DNA of 64,000 bases from Sipunculus nudus (lineage: Eukaryota > Annelida > Sipuncula > Golfingiida > Sipunculidae). How positions within the stretch are numbered: the stretch's first letter is position 1; each line of letters starts with the position of its first letter. A model generated the notes under the pieces. That model searched no databases. It was not told the origin of the DNA and saw only the letters and a list, made by a program, of their open reading frames with translations. Positions 1 through 13,995 of the stretch are shown here, in pieces. The stretch is from assembly GCA_026874595.1 (NCBI GenBank), contig CM049306.1, positions 9,170,519-9,234,518 on the forward strand, given 5' to 3'. A program made the position numbers and the translations under genes.

Positions 1-1028
1 TGGTATGCAAAATGTTGGAATCGTAGGTCCGACGGTTTCAAAACTTGCCCTGTTAACGGACAGACGGACGACGGACAAAGGACCATGACTATAGCTCAGA
101 TGACTTATAGTCAGCTGAGCTAAAACTGCCAAAAATCTTGATAGCAAGAACTACAATGGTTTTGTTTTTGCAGCAAAAAAACAGATATGTCTCCCCCTAT
201 GGGCAGTCCTAAAACATTAGGGGTAAAAGAACAATGATTCTAGAATTCAGCAGATTTGACAGTGAAGGTCAAGGTCACTGGATTTGGAACTCCTCTGAGA
301 TTTCAGTAGGAACAATGTGTTATTAAAAAGTTATGGGGATCACAAAAATTTGACATTTTGGCAGATTGGACCTTGAAGAGGAAGGTCAAGGTCACAGGGT
401 TTCAAATTCTTAGGAGGCTTTGGTAGTAACAATGACTGTTATTATTTTTAGAGGAAAATATGCAGCCCTTCAGAAGTTATCATGTTCACAAGACAATAAC
501 TATAAATCAGCTGATTTGGCCTTTAAGATCCTGGTAAAGGTCACTGGGTTTTGGACTTTTTAAAGAACTTGGTAGGAACAACTGGTTTACCAAATTTGAG
601 GACAAAATGTTAAATACTTCATAAATTATCTCGTTCACAAGACAATAACTATAATTTGGCTGATTTGACCTTGAAGATGAAGGTCAAGGTCACCACTTTT
701 TGAACTCCTCTGAGAACTCGTTAGGAACAACTGGTGCACCAAATTTGATGACAAAATGTTGAATACTTCAAAAGTTTTGAGGTTTACAAGAATTTCATAT
801 TTTGACAGATTTGACCTTGAAGATGAAGGTCAAGGGCACCAAGTTTCCAACTTGTCCCAGATGTATCATGAACAATGAGTGTTTAAAATATATAAATATG
901 CAGCCCTTCAAAAGTTATCGCATTCACAAGATATTCTACAGACGAAGACTGACTACCACCACAGACAATGGAACTGAAAACAACATGTCTCCCCGGGGGG
1001 GGGGGGGACATAATAGTTCCTGATCTAG
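1..1028. repeat. Pearl/HINE-like element with ~145-bp tandem core
   Basis: At least five imperfect copies of a block resembling GACCTTGAAGATGAAGGTCA, each followed by AGGTCAC, begin near 255, 370, 515, 665 and 810, about 120-147 bp apart. Between them recur phrases such as 'gcagcccttcaaaagttat' and 'acaagacaataactata'. The block ends in a C/G-run inverted pair (tctcccc...ggggacat) and then CTAG at 1025-1028. A tandem core of ~150 bp, a subterminal inverted repeat and a CTAG end fit the non-autonomous pearl/HINE (Helentron-related) elements known from bivalves. The 5' end lies outside the window or is unrecognised. An open frame at 802-1023 is part of the repeat and not a gene. Confidence 0.6.
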
Positions 1029-4000
1029 ATACATGCCTATAAGTATATATTCAATGGCAACTTTTCTCTGGACAGTGGCATTACTGAGAGGATCTAGATA
1101 TACTCTGCTCTTTGTGTAAGATTATTAAAAGAAAAAGAAAGACCAACAAAAACAGATTACAAGACTTCTCAGGTGGTATATTACAGGTGCGAGTCTCAAA
1201 CTAGGAGAGCTGGGATGACAGATGGTGGTATTCCTGACATATCAGCCTCATAAAAAAACATCCATACACCACTACACTCACACCAAGAAAGAAGCACATG
1301 GTAAATATAGATATTGATATTCATGCTTGGTCTTCCTCTCATTTCCCTCGTTTACTCACCTGTCTTTACCTGTCACACCCCCATTCACATATACACCAGC
1401 AATAAAAATATGACCACCTGGTCTTTTTTAAATATTTGCTTAAAACAGTCTCTATAATGTTGCCAGTCACCCCCAATAAACCACACTGCCTCTAAGCCTC
1501 TCAGGCCATCATCTGGTAACAATGGCATTTTTTACAAGGAAAATAGAGAGCAGCTAGAAGAAAATTCTTGATGGATGTTTAAATTTTCCATCAATGAAAT
1601 CATTCAGCTGACTTTTTTGTTGTACAGCACAGTCACTGAGTATGCATACTGACCAAGTCAGTGTAAAGCTTTTTCTGTTGAGCAGATACAAAGGAAAACT
1701 AAGTAGTGGCTGGTAATCAAGGATCATGCCAGTCAGTTATACCATAGCCAAGGAATACACTAAGAATAATATAAAAACAAAAGAATGATGTTATAAAGTG
1801 GATTTTCAGTTCCAAATGTACTACAGTTCTCCAGTTTGAACAAATTGAAACTCTGGCACCTAAATGTGATTCCTCAGCATCTAAAGCCTAAATATATTTT
1901 TCCAATGCAGTCACTGGAATACATCATTTACATGAACTAGTTTGTTCATTATAGATGAGATTAGGCTAAAAATTCCATAGACAGAAATTTCATGAAAGAA
2001 TTGTTAAAAAAAAACAATATTCATTAGAAACAATATAAAACAAAAATTTACAAAATTCAAAATTCCAAAAGTTCTGGTATTTTTTATGCAAATAGAAGTT
2101 AATAATTCAGGTGAAGAGCACTTGGTGATGTCTGTTCTTTAAAAATATTATTCAGTCATGAATCTTATTAACTTATCATGAAATGACATGAATATCAGGA
2201 GAGGGACTGAAGGTCATGTGGGACCCACCTGTGATGAGGAGAGGACTGAGTGGTAGAAGAAACACCCATGCGTGCTCTGACTGTGTACTGTTAATGTTTA
2301 CCCAGAGCTGTGATACAGGATGAGGGGCCAGGTAAAACATGCTCTGCAACTGTTGCAAGGTTAAGGAGGGGCCACTGGGGTGGTCTGTGTGTGTCTGTTA
2401 ACTCTACACACTGCCCGCCCCTGTCATAACTGGAGTCCCTCATCAACAGATCACTATCAACCCCCCAGACCTCAGTGTGTCTACCAGGCATTACCTCAGT
2501 GTGACTAACACTGTACCAGGGATTTATTCCATCATGTGGCCAGTGCAACAAGAGAACAAGCATTATGCCACAAAGCAGGGATTTATCATGATCATCTGTA
2601 CTTATGTTATGGCACAAGGGGAAAATGACAGTGAGCAAAGGATGTCTTCCACCCTCTGAGTTTTGGTGAACCCTCTGAGTTTTGGTGAAAAAATTCTGGA
2701 ACTTACCGTGTGACATAAACGTCTCATCTCTTTAAAACAAAAACAGAAAATGTATACTGTAAACCAAACCTTGTGAGATCAATGGAATATTACAATAATT
2801 TACTCATACTGAAACTGTGGAAAGACTTTAATAATTCTACACATGCATTTGTGCCATTTTCTTTTGAAACTAACTTAATAAACAAAATAACCATTCTGGT
2901 ACCCATCTTGATGCACCACCTGATATCTCATATCAACAGCATGGTTATCCTGTTGTGAAACAAGTTATTCCTGCCAGCTAGTAATCTGTTTAATTGAAAA
3001 TTCAAGGAACAGGCATATGGGATTTTATGCCAATTCTCTTTCACATACAGAGCTGGTATTTAATATTTTTATAAAGTAAAAAACTAAAAAAAGTTCCTTG
3101 AACCTTGATAATATTAATCACTTATAATTTTGTTGATTTGGTAAAATTAAAGCCTTTCACCTCTTGTTACTGCTAATGGGGCCAAATTACAAACATGCAA
3201 GTCTGGTGATAAGTGAGATTATAACAATTAATTCTAACAAAGCCTCCCTGATCTGAGCATCATGTCTCTAAAATTAAATAATTCTACCAATGTTTTTTTC
3301 AAAATGTCAACATTCGGAAGTTCAAAATAGAATTTAAGTATAACCCAATGAATGTTCATTTTTATTATATTTTGCTGTCTATACTTTATACTGATTTTCA
3401 TAATTAATGTATTTCATACTGCTTTCTAATAACTGCATGAACTCCATATTAAAGAAATATTGAACATGCCAAAAAAAAAGGTACCATTAGAACAAAAATG
3501 CTTGGACACAGTTCTAAGACAGTTTAAATATAATAGCTATATAAGCTTGTATGAATAAAATGCATTCCTATAGTATTTTACCACCAAGTGACAACTCATC
3601 CTTATCAAACATGCACAAGTATATGTGCCAAAGGTGTATTTAACTGCAACCATTCAAACGGTCCAGTGGGGTTTAATGTTTAAAATGGAAGGTATGCACC
3701 ATAACGCTGCCATCCAGTGAGAGTTATTGTGTACACATCTTTATAATACACACAGAAGGACATCATCTGGTTAAACCAGAACACCATCCATGCTCCAGTT
3801 ACCAGACCTGCAGTCAGCTCTTTACATGAATCACAGTCTCAGGTAACAGCTGTCACATCAGGACATGTTTTATCATATAAATATGTATGGTACTGGGTCA
3901 AGAAGAAAGAATAAACACAAATTTTGAAATGTGCATAGACGATTTGTATGGCTAAATACTGAAAAGGATATTATATATCTAATATACCTGAAACTGGCTA

Positions 4001-5043
4001 ATGTTATATAATGAATACTGCTAAGGAGTTGGAAAAACCAGGTATATTTTTACCAATGCGGAGAACTGGCCAAGTTGTTAAGTGTGGTGCTTCAATATTA
4101 ACTGTCAAGAACATAGTTAACACAATCAATCATACCCCTTTATCTAAACTACAAAGTAATTGATATTAAGAGGTGACACAATGACACTTGATAGTAACAG
4201 TTGGGAAATCCACAGCACCATACCAGTATTAATAATGTTATATTTATACCAGCATGATAACAGACTGGAAAATGTATTCCCCCATCAATGATCAAAATCT
4301 TAAGTTTTTACTATGGGTGGGGCATAACTTTTAGGTTAAGGAAGGACCTGGTTTGATTGCTGATGTTGACACAGCCTTTCAGACAGAATGGTGAAATCTC
4401 AAATAATTTTGTTTAATCCTGGCTTTAATTATTTAAAACTATATACTTTAGAAATCAAAATCATATTTTCTTCTCTCATGATCTGACTATGTGACACCCT
4501 TCTATAATTATGGATAATAAAAGTTCCCACTTAATTTCAATTTCTTGCCAGGACAAGCCAGTTTCAATTATCCAATATTATTCTTATATATTCTCATATT
4601 CACAAGTGGTATCACAAGTGTATACACAAACTATTACAGAGCATGAAGACTGATTAAAATCTTATAGCCTTTAATTAAAATCTATGGAATGTGATTTGAA
4701 AGAAAGTCTCATTTCACATGAACTCAGGCCTGAACTGTAAGAACAGATTTTAATAAATCACAGTGAAGTCAAAATTCCATCTGTACATTAATTTCAAAGC
4801 CCATCTGTTTACTGGTAAATCACATTCATGGTCCAATTTCCTTAAGTGGGAGAAGAATAGAAACTCTCTACCACTGCCCCGCAGGGACTGGTGTAGATCT
4901 ATGCATTGTTTCTGTCAGGACTGCTATAATACAGATCAGGTTTTACATCAAGCTTCTGTTTATCTGTCCCCAGAGATAAAATGTGGCAAACAGGATCTAA
5001 TAAACAAGTTACATGTCTAAAGTTAGGGATTTGATGAATGACC
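1029..5043. other. No gene recognised; probable SLK-like intron DNA
   Basis: AT-rich sequence with only short chance open frames. A 19-bp phrase ('ccctctgagttttggtgaa') is duplicated in tandem near 2651-2688. The stretch is downstream of the minus-strand kinase exon at 10570-10719, so it is probably within intron 1 of that gene. I looked for a minus-strand exon encoding the next kinase segment (the AAKxI lysine region) and did not find one. Confidence 0.4.
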
Positions 5044-5051
5044 ACAATAAA

Positions 5052-6041
5052 CAGGGTTGGGTGGGTAATACCCTGGTGGGTAAACCCGGGCGTTTAATAC
5101 CCCTTATTTTCCTGGCGGGCAATAAGCCTTAAAACCCACATGCGGGTTTTAATGGGCAATATGATTTGGACTTTTCAAGAAGCATTCTTTTCAATCTCAG
5201 AATCTCTGCATAAAATGCATATAATCAAATAAAGAGGAAAACCTACAGTGATTGTCCATGAAATAAGTTTAGGTTTCATGGTGGCAGTCAGAGATCACAC
5301 TATGAGTGTAAACCTTAGAACTAAAGATCTCTCATATGACCTGGATATATATAGCAGAATCATACCGTAATGAATTCCTTTGTAACTCTTGATTACCCAG
5401 GCTGTACTCCACTTCAACCTCTAATATTCTTGCAATAACAATAACCCCCAAAGTGTCAGTGCCCAATGGATGCCATTGCTTCTGCAGCACAGTCCCAGTG
5501 AGGTAGCACTGTGGCTTGACCTGTATGGTATCCTATACATGTACTGCCAATCAGTTGACACTTGGCAGCAAGTAACCATCTTGTGTCGACCAGTTAGCAG
5601 GTTTGTTTACACACCAAATAAGTAATCAATGCAATTTCAATCTTTCATTGATACAAAGGAAATTATTTCAAAATCATTAAATAATTACAAATGATAGATT
5701 CAGATAGAAATATGATTGAAATAATGGGAGTTACAAAGTACGGTAGGTTTATACTCCATCTTAAAGACTCCTGATTTTTTTTTAATTATCATTATAACTG
5801 CTATATGTCACCAATATTAGTGATATAATATATTTATTTATATAGTTATATATATCTTAAAACAAAGTAGCGTATTGATCACAATATTTCCCAAGCTGGT
5901 ACAAAAATTCGAGTTCAGTCCAGTTGCCATTTGAGACTATATTGCTCATAAAACCCATAAAACCCATGTTTACCCAGGTTTACCCAGTAAAACCCACTGG
6001 GCTGGGTTTTATGCTTAAAACCCGGGTTTTGCCTAACCCTG
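5052..6041. mobile_element. Non-autonomous hAT-type DNA transposon (MITE), 990 bp
   Basis: The left end reads CAGGGTTGGGTGGG and the right end GCCTAACCCTG, which are inverted relative to each other. The inverted ends continue for ~100 bp as runs of AAACCCGGGTTT-type sequence. The element is flanked by a perfect 8-bp target site duplication, ACAATAAA, at 5044-5051 and 6042-6049. CAGGG ends with an 8-bp duplication are the signature of the hAT superfamily. The interior (5160-5940) has no transposase-like open frame, so mobilisation would have needed an autonomous partner. It probably sits within the kinase intron. Confidence 0.87.
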
Positions 6042-6049
6042 ACAATAAA

Positions 6050-6960
6050 ACAGAAAACTTTAGAATATGATTATGAAGCCTGATCAGAAAATGTCATATC
6101 TGATGATATACCGGTATAGTCAGTATTAGTCACAATTCACAGGTCTATGCCTGTACTGTTGAAAGATTTAAACTAAACACTGATGTTTAATGCTTACTCC
6201 AAAGTTTAGGTAAAGTTCAATAAATGAACATATTTAGCATTTTGATACCATGATTATTTTAAGTTACTGTGTGCTGACTCTGGGTCGCATACATGTGTTT
6301 GTTTAAATGTGATCAGTTGAGGCATAGGTGACTGTATGATGCAAGTATGGGAATCATGGGTTTGTCCATGCAAAGAGTATCATAGATTAATATAACATAT
6401 TCAGTACTGTATCATCTGCATCTAACTCACTGATTGCAATCAATAAGATACATCTGAGTCAGCTACAGTTGATTAAGTTTAAGAATTAAAATCAATACCT
6501 GACTGAGCAGGTGGTCTGATTTTCTTTGGTTATCCCCAGAACAAATTACCACAGGCTTTCAGATATCCATGGTACCAGTCTTTATAAATATTTATTTTAC
6601 TTTCTTGCAGCTTGTTATCTGCTTAGTGACAATTTTATTTATGAGCATTGAAGTATTCATTAAATATTCTTTTTCTTCATAAATAAAGTCTCTTTTCACT
6701 GTTTATTTTAAAATTAAGTTGTATTTAGGAATTCTGTAAGTGAACTTGTGTTACTTATTTCTATTGTAACCGATTGGGAAGAAGGGTTGCCAAGGAGGCT
6801 TAAAAATTAAGACCAAATCTTGTCTCTTTACAGCTGGCTTTGCTGAAACATCAGGTTTATTCAATCACAATGTGCTGGTGACACACCAGTTTAGGTATTT
6901 TTTCCAGTTAGGTGTGTAAAATCTGTAGCACTGGCTAGTTCAAGTCAAGCTGACTGTATG

Positions 6961-7000
<40 letters not shown>

Positions 7001-10000
7001 TATATATACACCATAAATTTCATGAGAGTTAGCATGAAGGAATCTGGACCTTACCACTTCACTCTGTCCTTAGTGACCCCAGCTCTTGAGAGACTCACTA
7101 AAACAAGCTTATAAGTGACCTTTCACCTTTATAATGGCTTAATCACCTTTACTCATGAGCCCAAATCCTTTCTAAATAAAAACTGCCTCATACTACAGCC
7201 ACTGCTAAATAATCAAGACTAGGCTTAACTGAAGATATTATTAATGGCACTGTTTAAACTTTATCTTTGTTCATATTGTGTTTAAATCAACATGGAGTAG
7301 ATTAAATGGTCATAATTACATATCAGAGCCAGTCATCATATCAAAATCCATTCAGCTATATATTCATTAATTCAATCCACATGGATCCTTAGATGACCAC
7401 TCCAATGTGACTTTTATGATGATTGTTACTGTGAAAAGGCCCCACCCCTCTCTAGGAAGCTGAGAGTTTTATCAGTTGGTTCCTTTGAAAGGCCATGGAT
7501 TATCTTGACAGTCAGAAAGTCTATTAATATGAATGATGTGCTGATTAGTGTAAAATGAATTTATAAATGTTGTAACTCATTTTCTGTGAGGAATTCCATT
7601 TGGAATATACATTTATTTAGGCATAATTCGCACACCATGAAATTATCTGTACCTCTTCCTGTCTACATGAGGACATAGATTTTTGTATTGTGCTGTCACT
7701 TATTTCTACTTCATCAAGACAGGTGACCTCTGTAAGATGGTGATCATGTCACAGGCACAAGGCAGTAAGTGACCTTTGACCCTGCTGTCAGCCATCCAGG
7801 TGTTATGACCTTTGACATCACATCAATTACAGGTGGCCAGAATGTAGGTCAAGAGTCAGGAATGTGTGTACATTACAGGTGTCCTGTTCTCTTGATCATT
7901 GGAAGATCCACTGGTAAAGTACTTGATAACATTTAAATCAATCAGCAATAAGCTGGTCTTCCTGGTCACAGGTTCACAAGTAAAGGTACTACAAGGTATT
8001 GGTTGACTTGGATAATATTACTTCATGCATAGAACCATGATGTGTTTTCTTGGGGGTATAAATTTACCATTAAATTCATCAATTATAATACATTATAAAT
8101 GTTAATTCTTACACAAACCGTGACCCTTTTGAGAAAAACCTAAATTTATACACCAAAGTGTATGTGTAGGTCAAGGTCCTTGAATAATTTATAAACCTGA
8201 TAACTGATCTACAAAAAAGAACATAATATAATAAGAATTTTTACATTTGCTCATTTACTTGAATTTTTTATAAGATTATTAATAATAAATAAGAGAGTAC
8301 TTGGTTTATTTATTTTATTCAATTAATTACCACCTCAAAGAGCAAAACTGTCTGACCCTGACTAGGAAAGAATGTTCCTATTTACAAATATCAATAAAGT
8401 GGACAGGCATGACCTAGAATGTTATTACATTACTGTAGTTTATATTTTAACTGTACTTCAATCTTGTATTGCTTATAATGATCATCTGAATGAAGTGAGA
8501 TTGTATTTACTATTTACTCAAATCTTGTTTAAGTTACAAGTATAACCCTAGGTTGAAATAAACTCACAACTATGATGGTATGTAGGTATCTGAGTAGCAG
8601 AAGTTCAGTGATATTTTCTTTTCTAATCAACACTTAAAAATTCCTCCCTGTTTTTATGGGGCTGTGTTTTAAGTCTTTTACTCCAAGCAGGAGCTAGTGA
8701 GGGGCCTGTGAGTAAATCCTCTTGCATCTGATAATACAATAAGGAATCCATCAAAAGTTCAGTGCAATGTATATGGAGCAATGTCAAATTATGGAAGCTT
8801 CTCTATTATGAAAACTTGATGCTGTTCAACTTAAAAGAAGTAGATTTAGAAATGAGTACAAGTAACCTCTTTACTGCAGCAAAACCCAGGTCCAACTGAT
8901 CAGTTTTCAAAATATTAGGAAGTTCAAATGTGAAACCTTAACCAAATAATTCTCAATTTCAGTAGGTATACACAACTTCACCAACACTACAAATTCTGTA
9001 CTCAATGTATACAGAGATGTAAAGAGAAATTCATAAATTTAACTTCAATAACATATTTAATAAAGTTGAATTTATATTACAAGACCATCTCTTATATTCC
9101 CCTGAAAGTAGTGTCAGTTTTGCTGCCTTGACTGTCAATTAATGCATGTATTTAAGGGACAGGGGGTAAGCCACCATGTTTCATAGCACTGTTTGTAATT
9201 TGATATTTCACATTGAGGCAAATATTGTTTCCCTGCAGCTGTAAGTTCAGAAGTAATGTGTGGATCACCTTTACAACCAGGTTAAGAAGGTTATCCTTCA
9301 TACCTGCATGCTTTACAAATCATCACGGACAGAAACATCAAAAAATGATGATAAGGTATAGACAAGCAGAAAGTATTTGGTTAAACCTAGCAATTTATAC
9401 TACAGCAGATATTTACCCTTGAACACTGGTTTTTACTGCATTTGCAATCTGACACCCACACACTGATTCATGAATTAATCATTATATGTATCCATTTGTC
9501 ATTTCCCATTGATATGATCATTCAGAATGCTGGTTTTAAAGTTGTCATATAAATTATTGTTTGTTCCACCAGGACTAATGCTATACTTGTGCTGGTCTGA
9601 AAACCATAAACATTTAATGTAATACAATTTTCATGCAGCAATACTGGATACGTAGACGTAGTAACAAACTAAAACAGTGCTCATTATCAGGGATTGCATT
9701 AGCCTTAACATTCAGCCTCCATTCAGGAATGGAGAAAGAACAATTAAATAAGAATTGGGCAGAACTATAGAAACCGTGCTTCAGCCTACCAAGGGTACCT
9801 TATGCACAACGGATGTCGCATAATAAATTATTCCAGAAAAAGGCCGATACATATTATTTTCCTGAGAATTCCTGTATTTAATTTTGCTCATAACTGGAGT
9901 TTATAATATCAGAGGAGGAAGGGTCCGGGAAACCTGGGTTCCCTGTCTGAACAGGGATGTGGGGGTGGAGCCCCCACAGAAAGCTTAATTTTCCAATTCA

Positions 10001-10084
10001 AATAGTAAATGGTTTCCCATTTTCGCGATAGATAGTGCTTCAATCGCAAATATAAATGAACAAAACTCGCTCTTGCTGGTATCT
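6050..10084. other. No gene recognised; one (TA)n array
   Basis: AT-rich DNA with a (TA)n microsatellite at about 6959-7010. The open frame at 9213-9422 has no flanking splice sites and no recognisable composition. Probably intronic to the minus-strand kinase gene. Confidence 0.4.
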
Positions 10085-10220
10085 CGTCTACACGGCTCAC
10101 TTAGTAGCGTGTAGGGCTCCTAGTCTAGAGATTGTAGGTTCGATTTCCGATTCAGGCAACTTCTGATGCTTAGTAGTTGTTTATGTTAGAAGGTAGGGAC
10201 ATCTATAGGGAAAAGTAGGA
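10085..10220 (+). mobile_element. tRNA-derived SINE-like segment
   Basis: A box-A-like stretch (tagtagcgtgtaggg, near 10100) is followed about 35 bp later by a B-box-like GGTTCGATTTCC (10136-10147). This is the spacing of an internal RNA polymerase III promoter. The sequence does not fold into a clean tRNA, so a tRNA-derived SINE head or degenerate tRNA copy is likelier than a functional tRNA gene. No target duplication was identified. Confidence 0.4.
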
Positions 10221-10569
10221 GTTAAGATAGGGAATGAGAGGAGACAGTTTTATTTATATTATCCTCAATAGAAGTGAAGCCTGCTTTCTATAGTGGCTCC
10301 AAGAATTGTTTATTTTACAGCCTGTAGCTAGGACTGCATGTTTATCTATTTATAATATTGTGGAAGATATTAATTTTGATTAATTAAACATTATGATAGA
10401 GAGCTTTAAGTTTTGGGTGGTTAATTAATAATCTTCTTCATAATAAAAACAACCTGTCATTGTAATTGCCAGATCAAGTGTGAAGTGGCAGCTTAGCTTT
10501 TGGGCTTGTATGTGTGTATTGTGTACCTTTACGGAAACTGTCAAAGCCTAACAGAGGTCTGGGCCTTAC

Positions 10570-10719
10570 CTTATACACCGTGCCAAACGCTCCATCGCCT
10601 AGCTCTCCGATTATGCTCCAGATTTCGTTCGGATCTCGATCACGTATTATATTGCTAAAATCCCTCTTAGGCTTCTTCTCCGAGCCGAAGAAATTTCGTA
10701 ATTTACCAAAGAAAGACAT
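10570..10719 (-). CDS. SLK: STE20-like kinase (SLK/STK10 family), first coding exon
   Basis: A 150-nt exon encoding 50 residues. It starts MSFFGKLRNFFGSEKK, runs through RDRDPNEIWSIIGELG, and ends in the glycine-rich ATP loop GDGAFGTVYK. The exon finishes at a consensus donor (AAG|GTAAGG, phase 0) immediately after the loop. Vertebrate SLK and STK10 have the same layout: a short basic N-terminus, an R-D-x-x-P-x-x-x-W motif, then IxGELGDGAFGxVYK. These are germinal-centre-kinase Ser/Thr kinases acting on ezrin/radixin/moesin proteins, the cytoskeleton and cell adhesion. The rest of the kinase domain and coiled-coil tail must lie further left. No exon 2 was found in 1-10569, so intron 1 is probably longer than 10.5 kb. 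The frame reads on past the donor only as intron. Whether the gene is the SLK or STK10 orthologue cannot be settled from 50 residues. Confidence 0.9.
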
Positions 10720-11120
10720 GGCTGCAGAGCTGATGCCAATCCAACGTGACCTGACAGCCCACGTTTGGGATTGTCAGGTTCAGCTGTGCTGCAGACCCTC
10801 CCGATCCCGAGATGACAAGTTCACAAGTGTCAACATCAACACTTCCGCCTCGCCCCTGACCGCAAAACTCCCTGCAAAGCTCAGATCCTTTAATCCTGTG
10901 ATTATTTTACGATAACGGTTCCTAAACAACGATTTATATCATTTTATATAACGTACTATCCTTCACCGGCCCCTGTGCACAGATTGATGTTCAGTGCGTG
11001 TCGCCTGTTCTGCTAGATCCGCCATACTAGATTGTAACTTCCACAGCTGCGCACTGAATGCCTTGTTCGTGACGTCACAGGGAGACCGGACACGCCTGCC
11101 CAACTCAGTGGGCGAGTCCT
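10720..11120 (-). promoter_or_regulatory. Promoter/5' region of the SLK-like gene, with CRE
   Basis: The segment just upstream of the kinase ATG is visibly richer in G+C and CpG than its surroundings. It contains a perfect palindromic cAMP-response element, TGACGTCA, at 11070-11077, about 350 bp before the start codon. No TATA box is obvious, as expected for a CpG-type housekeeping promoter. The transcription start cannot be placed. Confidence 0.5.
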
Positions 11121-13989
11121 TCTGCGTGTAATTTTGTTTTTATTGAAAGGTTAAGTATTTGCACCCAGATGTCAAGAGGAGCATAGCGACACTGAGGATT
11201 TATTTCCCATATATTTAGTGCTCAAACCTCTATAGGTGTTTAATATCACACGAACCGGAAATTAAAATTAATTAGATACTCAGCTGGCAGGTGGCAGCAA
11301 CGTCGCGTGCACCTTGATGAACATGTTAAATTTGTCTGTGACCTATGCAGCGACCTGAACTTAGAGGTAGGCCCCCTAACTGTATTTCTGATGTCCACAC
11401 GGGGCGTAATACGAGAACAGTCCGCTTAAAACTAGATAACTAGTAAATTCTTAATTCCAGCATCATATGCCATTCACGGGACTGAAACCTTATTCAAAAT
11501 TTTAAATTATGTGCTAGGCCTATGTATTGAGTTAGCTATAGTAGGCCTTAATATTAGTAATTAAATATTAGGTACAAGAGAATAGTCAGAGATTACTTAT
11601 GTACCTTCAATGTGATTATTATTGAACAATTTTGTGTGCTACATAGAAAACGTTAACACGAATCATCACCTCTATCGTTGCATCACAGGTGAGCTCCGGA
11701 ACAAAGGCGGTACTTAGGCCAGCCTAATAGGCTACACGAGAATGCTTTTGGCCCTTGAGCCGGGAAAAATCTATCTGCCCAATTTACAATGTTACAGATT
11801 TCTAAAAATGAAATCATTATGGCAAACCGTAATGCACATAAAATGTTATGGATATTTATTTGAGTACTGTTACTGTGACCCTTAAAATTAATAATAATGA
11901 AAAAAACCAACATTCTTGACTTTATCTGAAAAGTTGCCAACAGACAACCCTGTCATGCTTATCAGTTCGCCTGGTCAGTTGCATAACAAATGCTGGTCTT
12001 TATACTTATGAATGGACTGGTCTCCACATAGCAAAGCAAACGCATTTTGCTACAATGCATGGTATATAATCCTTTAAATTAAAAATTTATTATGCTGATA
12101 AAAAATAATGCAATATTTAACTGTCCACCACGTTTCACAAAAATCCTAACTTTTTGCGTTATGTTTCATGTGGAAGAAACAACTTACAATACCCTGAGGA
12201 AAAAACAGAGTACCTTTCTGACAGAAGTATAATGATATAACCATGCAGGCTCGTCTCTGAAAACATGAGGAAATATTCGTGGTGTTTAGCTTGATACTTT
12301 TAGTAATAGTTTACTTTTTTCAACAGGCGTTCAAAGAATAAAAAGAAAACCAGATGTCAAAGTCTTAAACAGATGAGAGGCATCTCGCATCGCTCCATGA
12401 GTCTTTACAGAGTCTTTACAAATGAGGGTTTGAACAGCATACCTTAGAAATCAGGGTAAAAGTGCAAATTAGAGGACCTCTATTCATGTCTCTAACTGCA
12501 AGGTGTGACTACTCTTCAATGACTTTTTTGTAAGATAAAGTTGACGTTCAGGTGATTCGAATAATTTAGTATACGCGCATATCTAGTTATAAAGTATTTT
12601 GGTTTGAAGTGTCAGATACCGGTACATTGCAGAAAATTCGGTTTGCCTTTTACATAGATGGACTGATTCCATATATACATACAACATAGCCCACAGCTGT
12701 ATTGGGAGGGGGGGGGGTACTATTGTTAGCTTTTAACATTTGGGGAAAAATAACTGGAAAAAAGCAATTTGTGCGAGTAAGCTTAGGGGTTAAACCCCAT
12801 AAACCTTCCTTTGAATCCGCCCCAGTTCGTGTGTGCATGTGTCTCTTCAAAACATATAACTCCCGCAGTCATGAACGAAATCTCATCAGATTTTCAAGGA
12901 ATTATGGGAATAGTCCGTATCCACAAAGTTCGTTTCTCGTAGGTATTCAGTACTAACGTGTTGCTATAGGTGCTCGATAACTAATTGTTTTTGTAAGCCG
13001 TTTCACCATACAGTTATTGTACTGTTATATGGCATCATGTTTCCTTATATTATATTATGTAATTTAAAACTTGGAATGTCGGTTGTTCTTTTACACATGC
13101 CAATGTTAAATCTCTTATCTTTAAGTTTCAAACAATTAAACCTTATCCTTCATAAATACAAAGACAACAAGACAGCGGTCAGGGCTGAAGGGCATCCGCT
13201 AACTCGGACGTACCTGCAGATGTCTTTCAGTACCTACTGTACCGTCAGATGTCAGCACCAGATACTCGAAGATAGATGACAAACCAACAAAGTGATCTTG
13301 TGAGCTTTGCTTTTATCCCGCCTCTGCATCCATCTTTAATGCTGATAAGTGCTTATCCTTTCGGTTTATTTTTTAAAGTTAAATGTATGTGCAATCCGTA
13401 CACCGTGTTGATTGGATTTTGTAATTAACCTTATAATTAATTTATTTTTTATACCTTAGCAACACAAATTTAGGTTAAATCTGATTATAGTAATAGTAAT
13501 CAATTCGTAATGATCTATATTTTTATAAGTTGACGTTAATGCTTACAATGTAAAATATTGTATAATAAATGGAAAACACACTTCGGCCAATTGCCGATGT
13601 TCCAGCCGCGGATCCAGAGGAGAAAATTTGGGGGACGAGACCCTCCCCTTCTCATCCCTTCTCATCCCTAATCCCGACCTAAAAAGTTAACAGACGTGAT
13701 TTATGCAAAAAAATACACTATTTACCGTACAATCATGATTTAATATTACATAAATATATATAGGTATTATAAATTCTAGTATAGCTGGCCCCTGCGTGAA
13801 CAGTCGCCCGCCTGTCATTATTCAATTGTAACATTGTTGTATGGCATGATCAAAGCTACGCTCTTTACACAGCGCTTTACCTATAGGGCTACTTCCTATA
13901 TCTTCTTTAGAAGCGCAAGATTTCCGCTGCCTCGGGAGCGTAGATCAAAGCATGCGGAATAAAGAAAAATAATTTGCACATTTCATATG
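11121..13989. other. No gene recognised
   Basis: Intergenic sequence upstream of the kinase promoter. It holds a short G-run (12708-12717). A segment near 12825-12950 ('aaaacatataactcccgcagtcatgaacg') resembles the dispersed repeat copies at 41.3 and 51.7 kb. Open frames here are short and unsupported. Confidence 0.35.
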
Positions 13990-13995
13990 TAAATG

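Noticed and set aside
1-1028. CRISPR-like or gene-coding tandem array
   Set aside because: Units of ~145 bp diverge along their length without short identical repeats and unique spacers; this is a eukaryotic pearl-type element.
2176-2716. Overlapping frames on both strands
   Set aside because: No start context, splice sites or recognised motif; composition is not coding-like.
10085-10155. Functional tRNA gene
   Set aside because: Promoter boxes are present but the arms do not pair as a tRNA; a SINE head is more likely.
10514-10915. 133-residue plus-strand frame
   Set aside because: It is antisense to the SLK-like exon and its promoter; the minus strand has the recognisable kinase sequence and splice donor.
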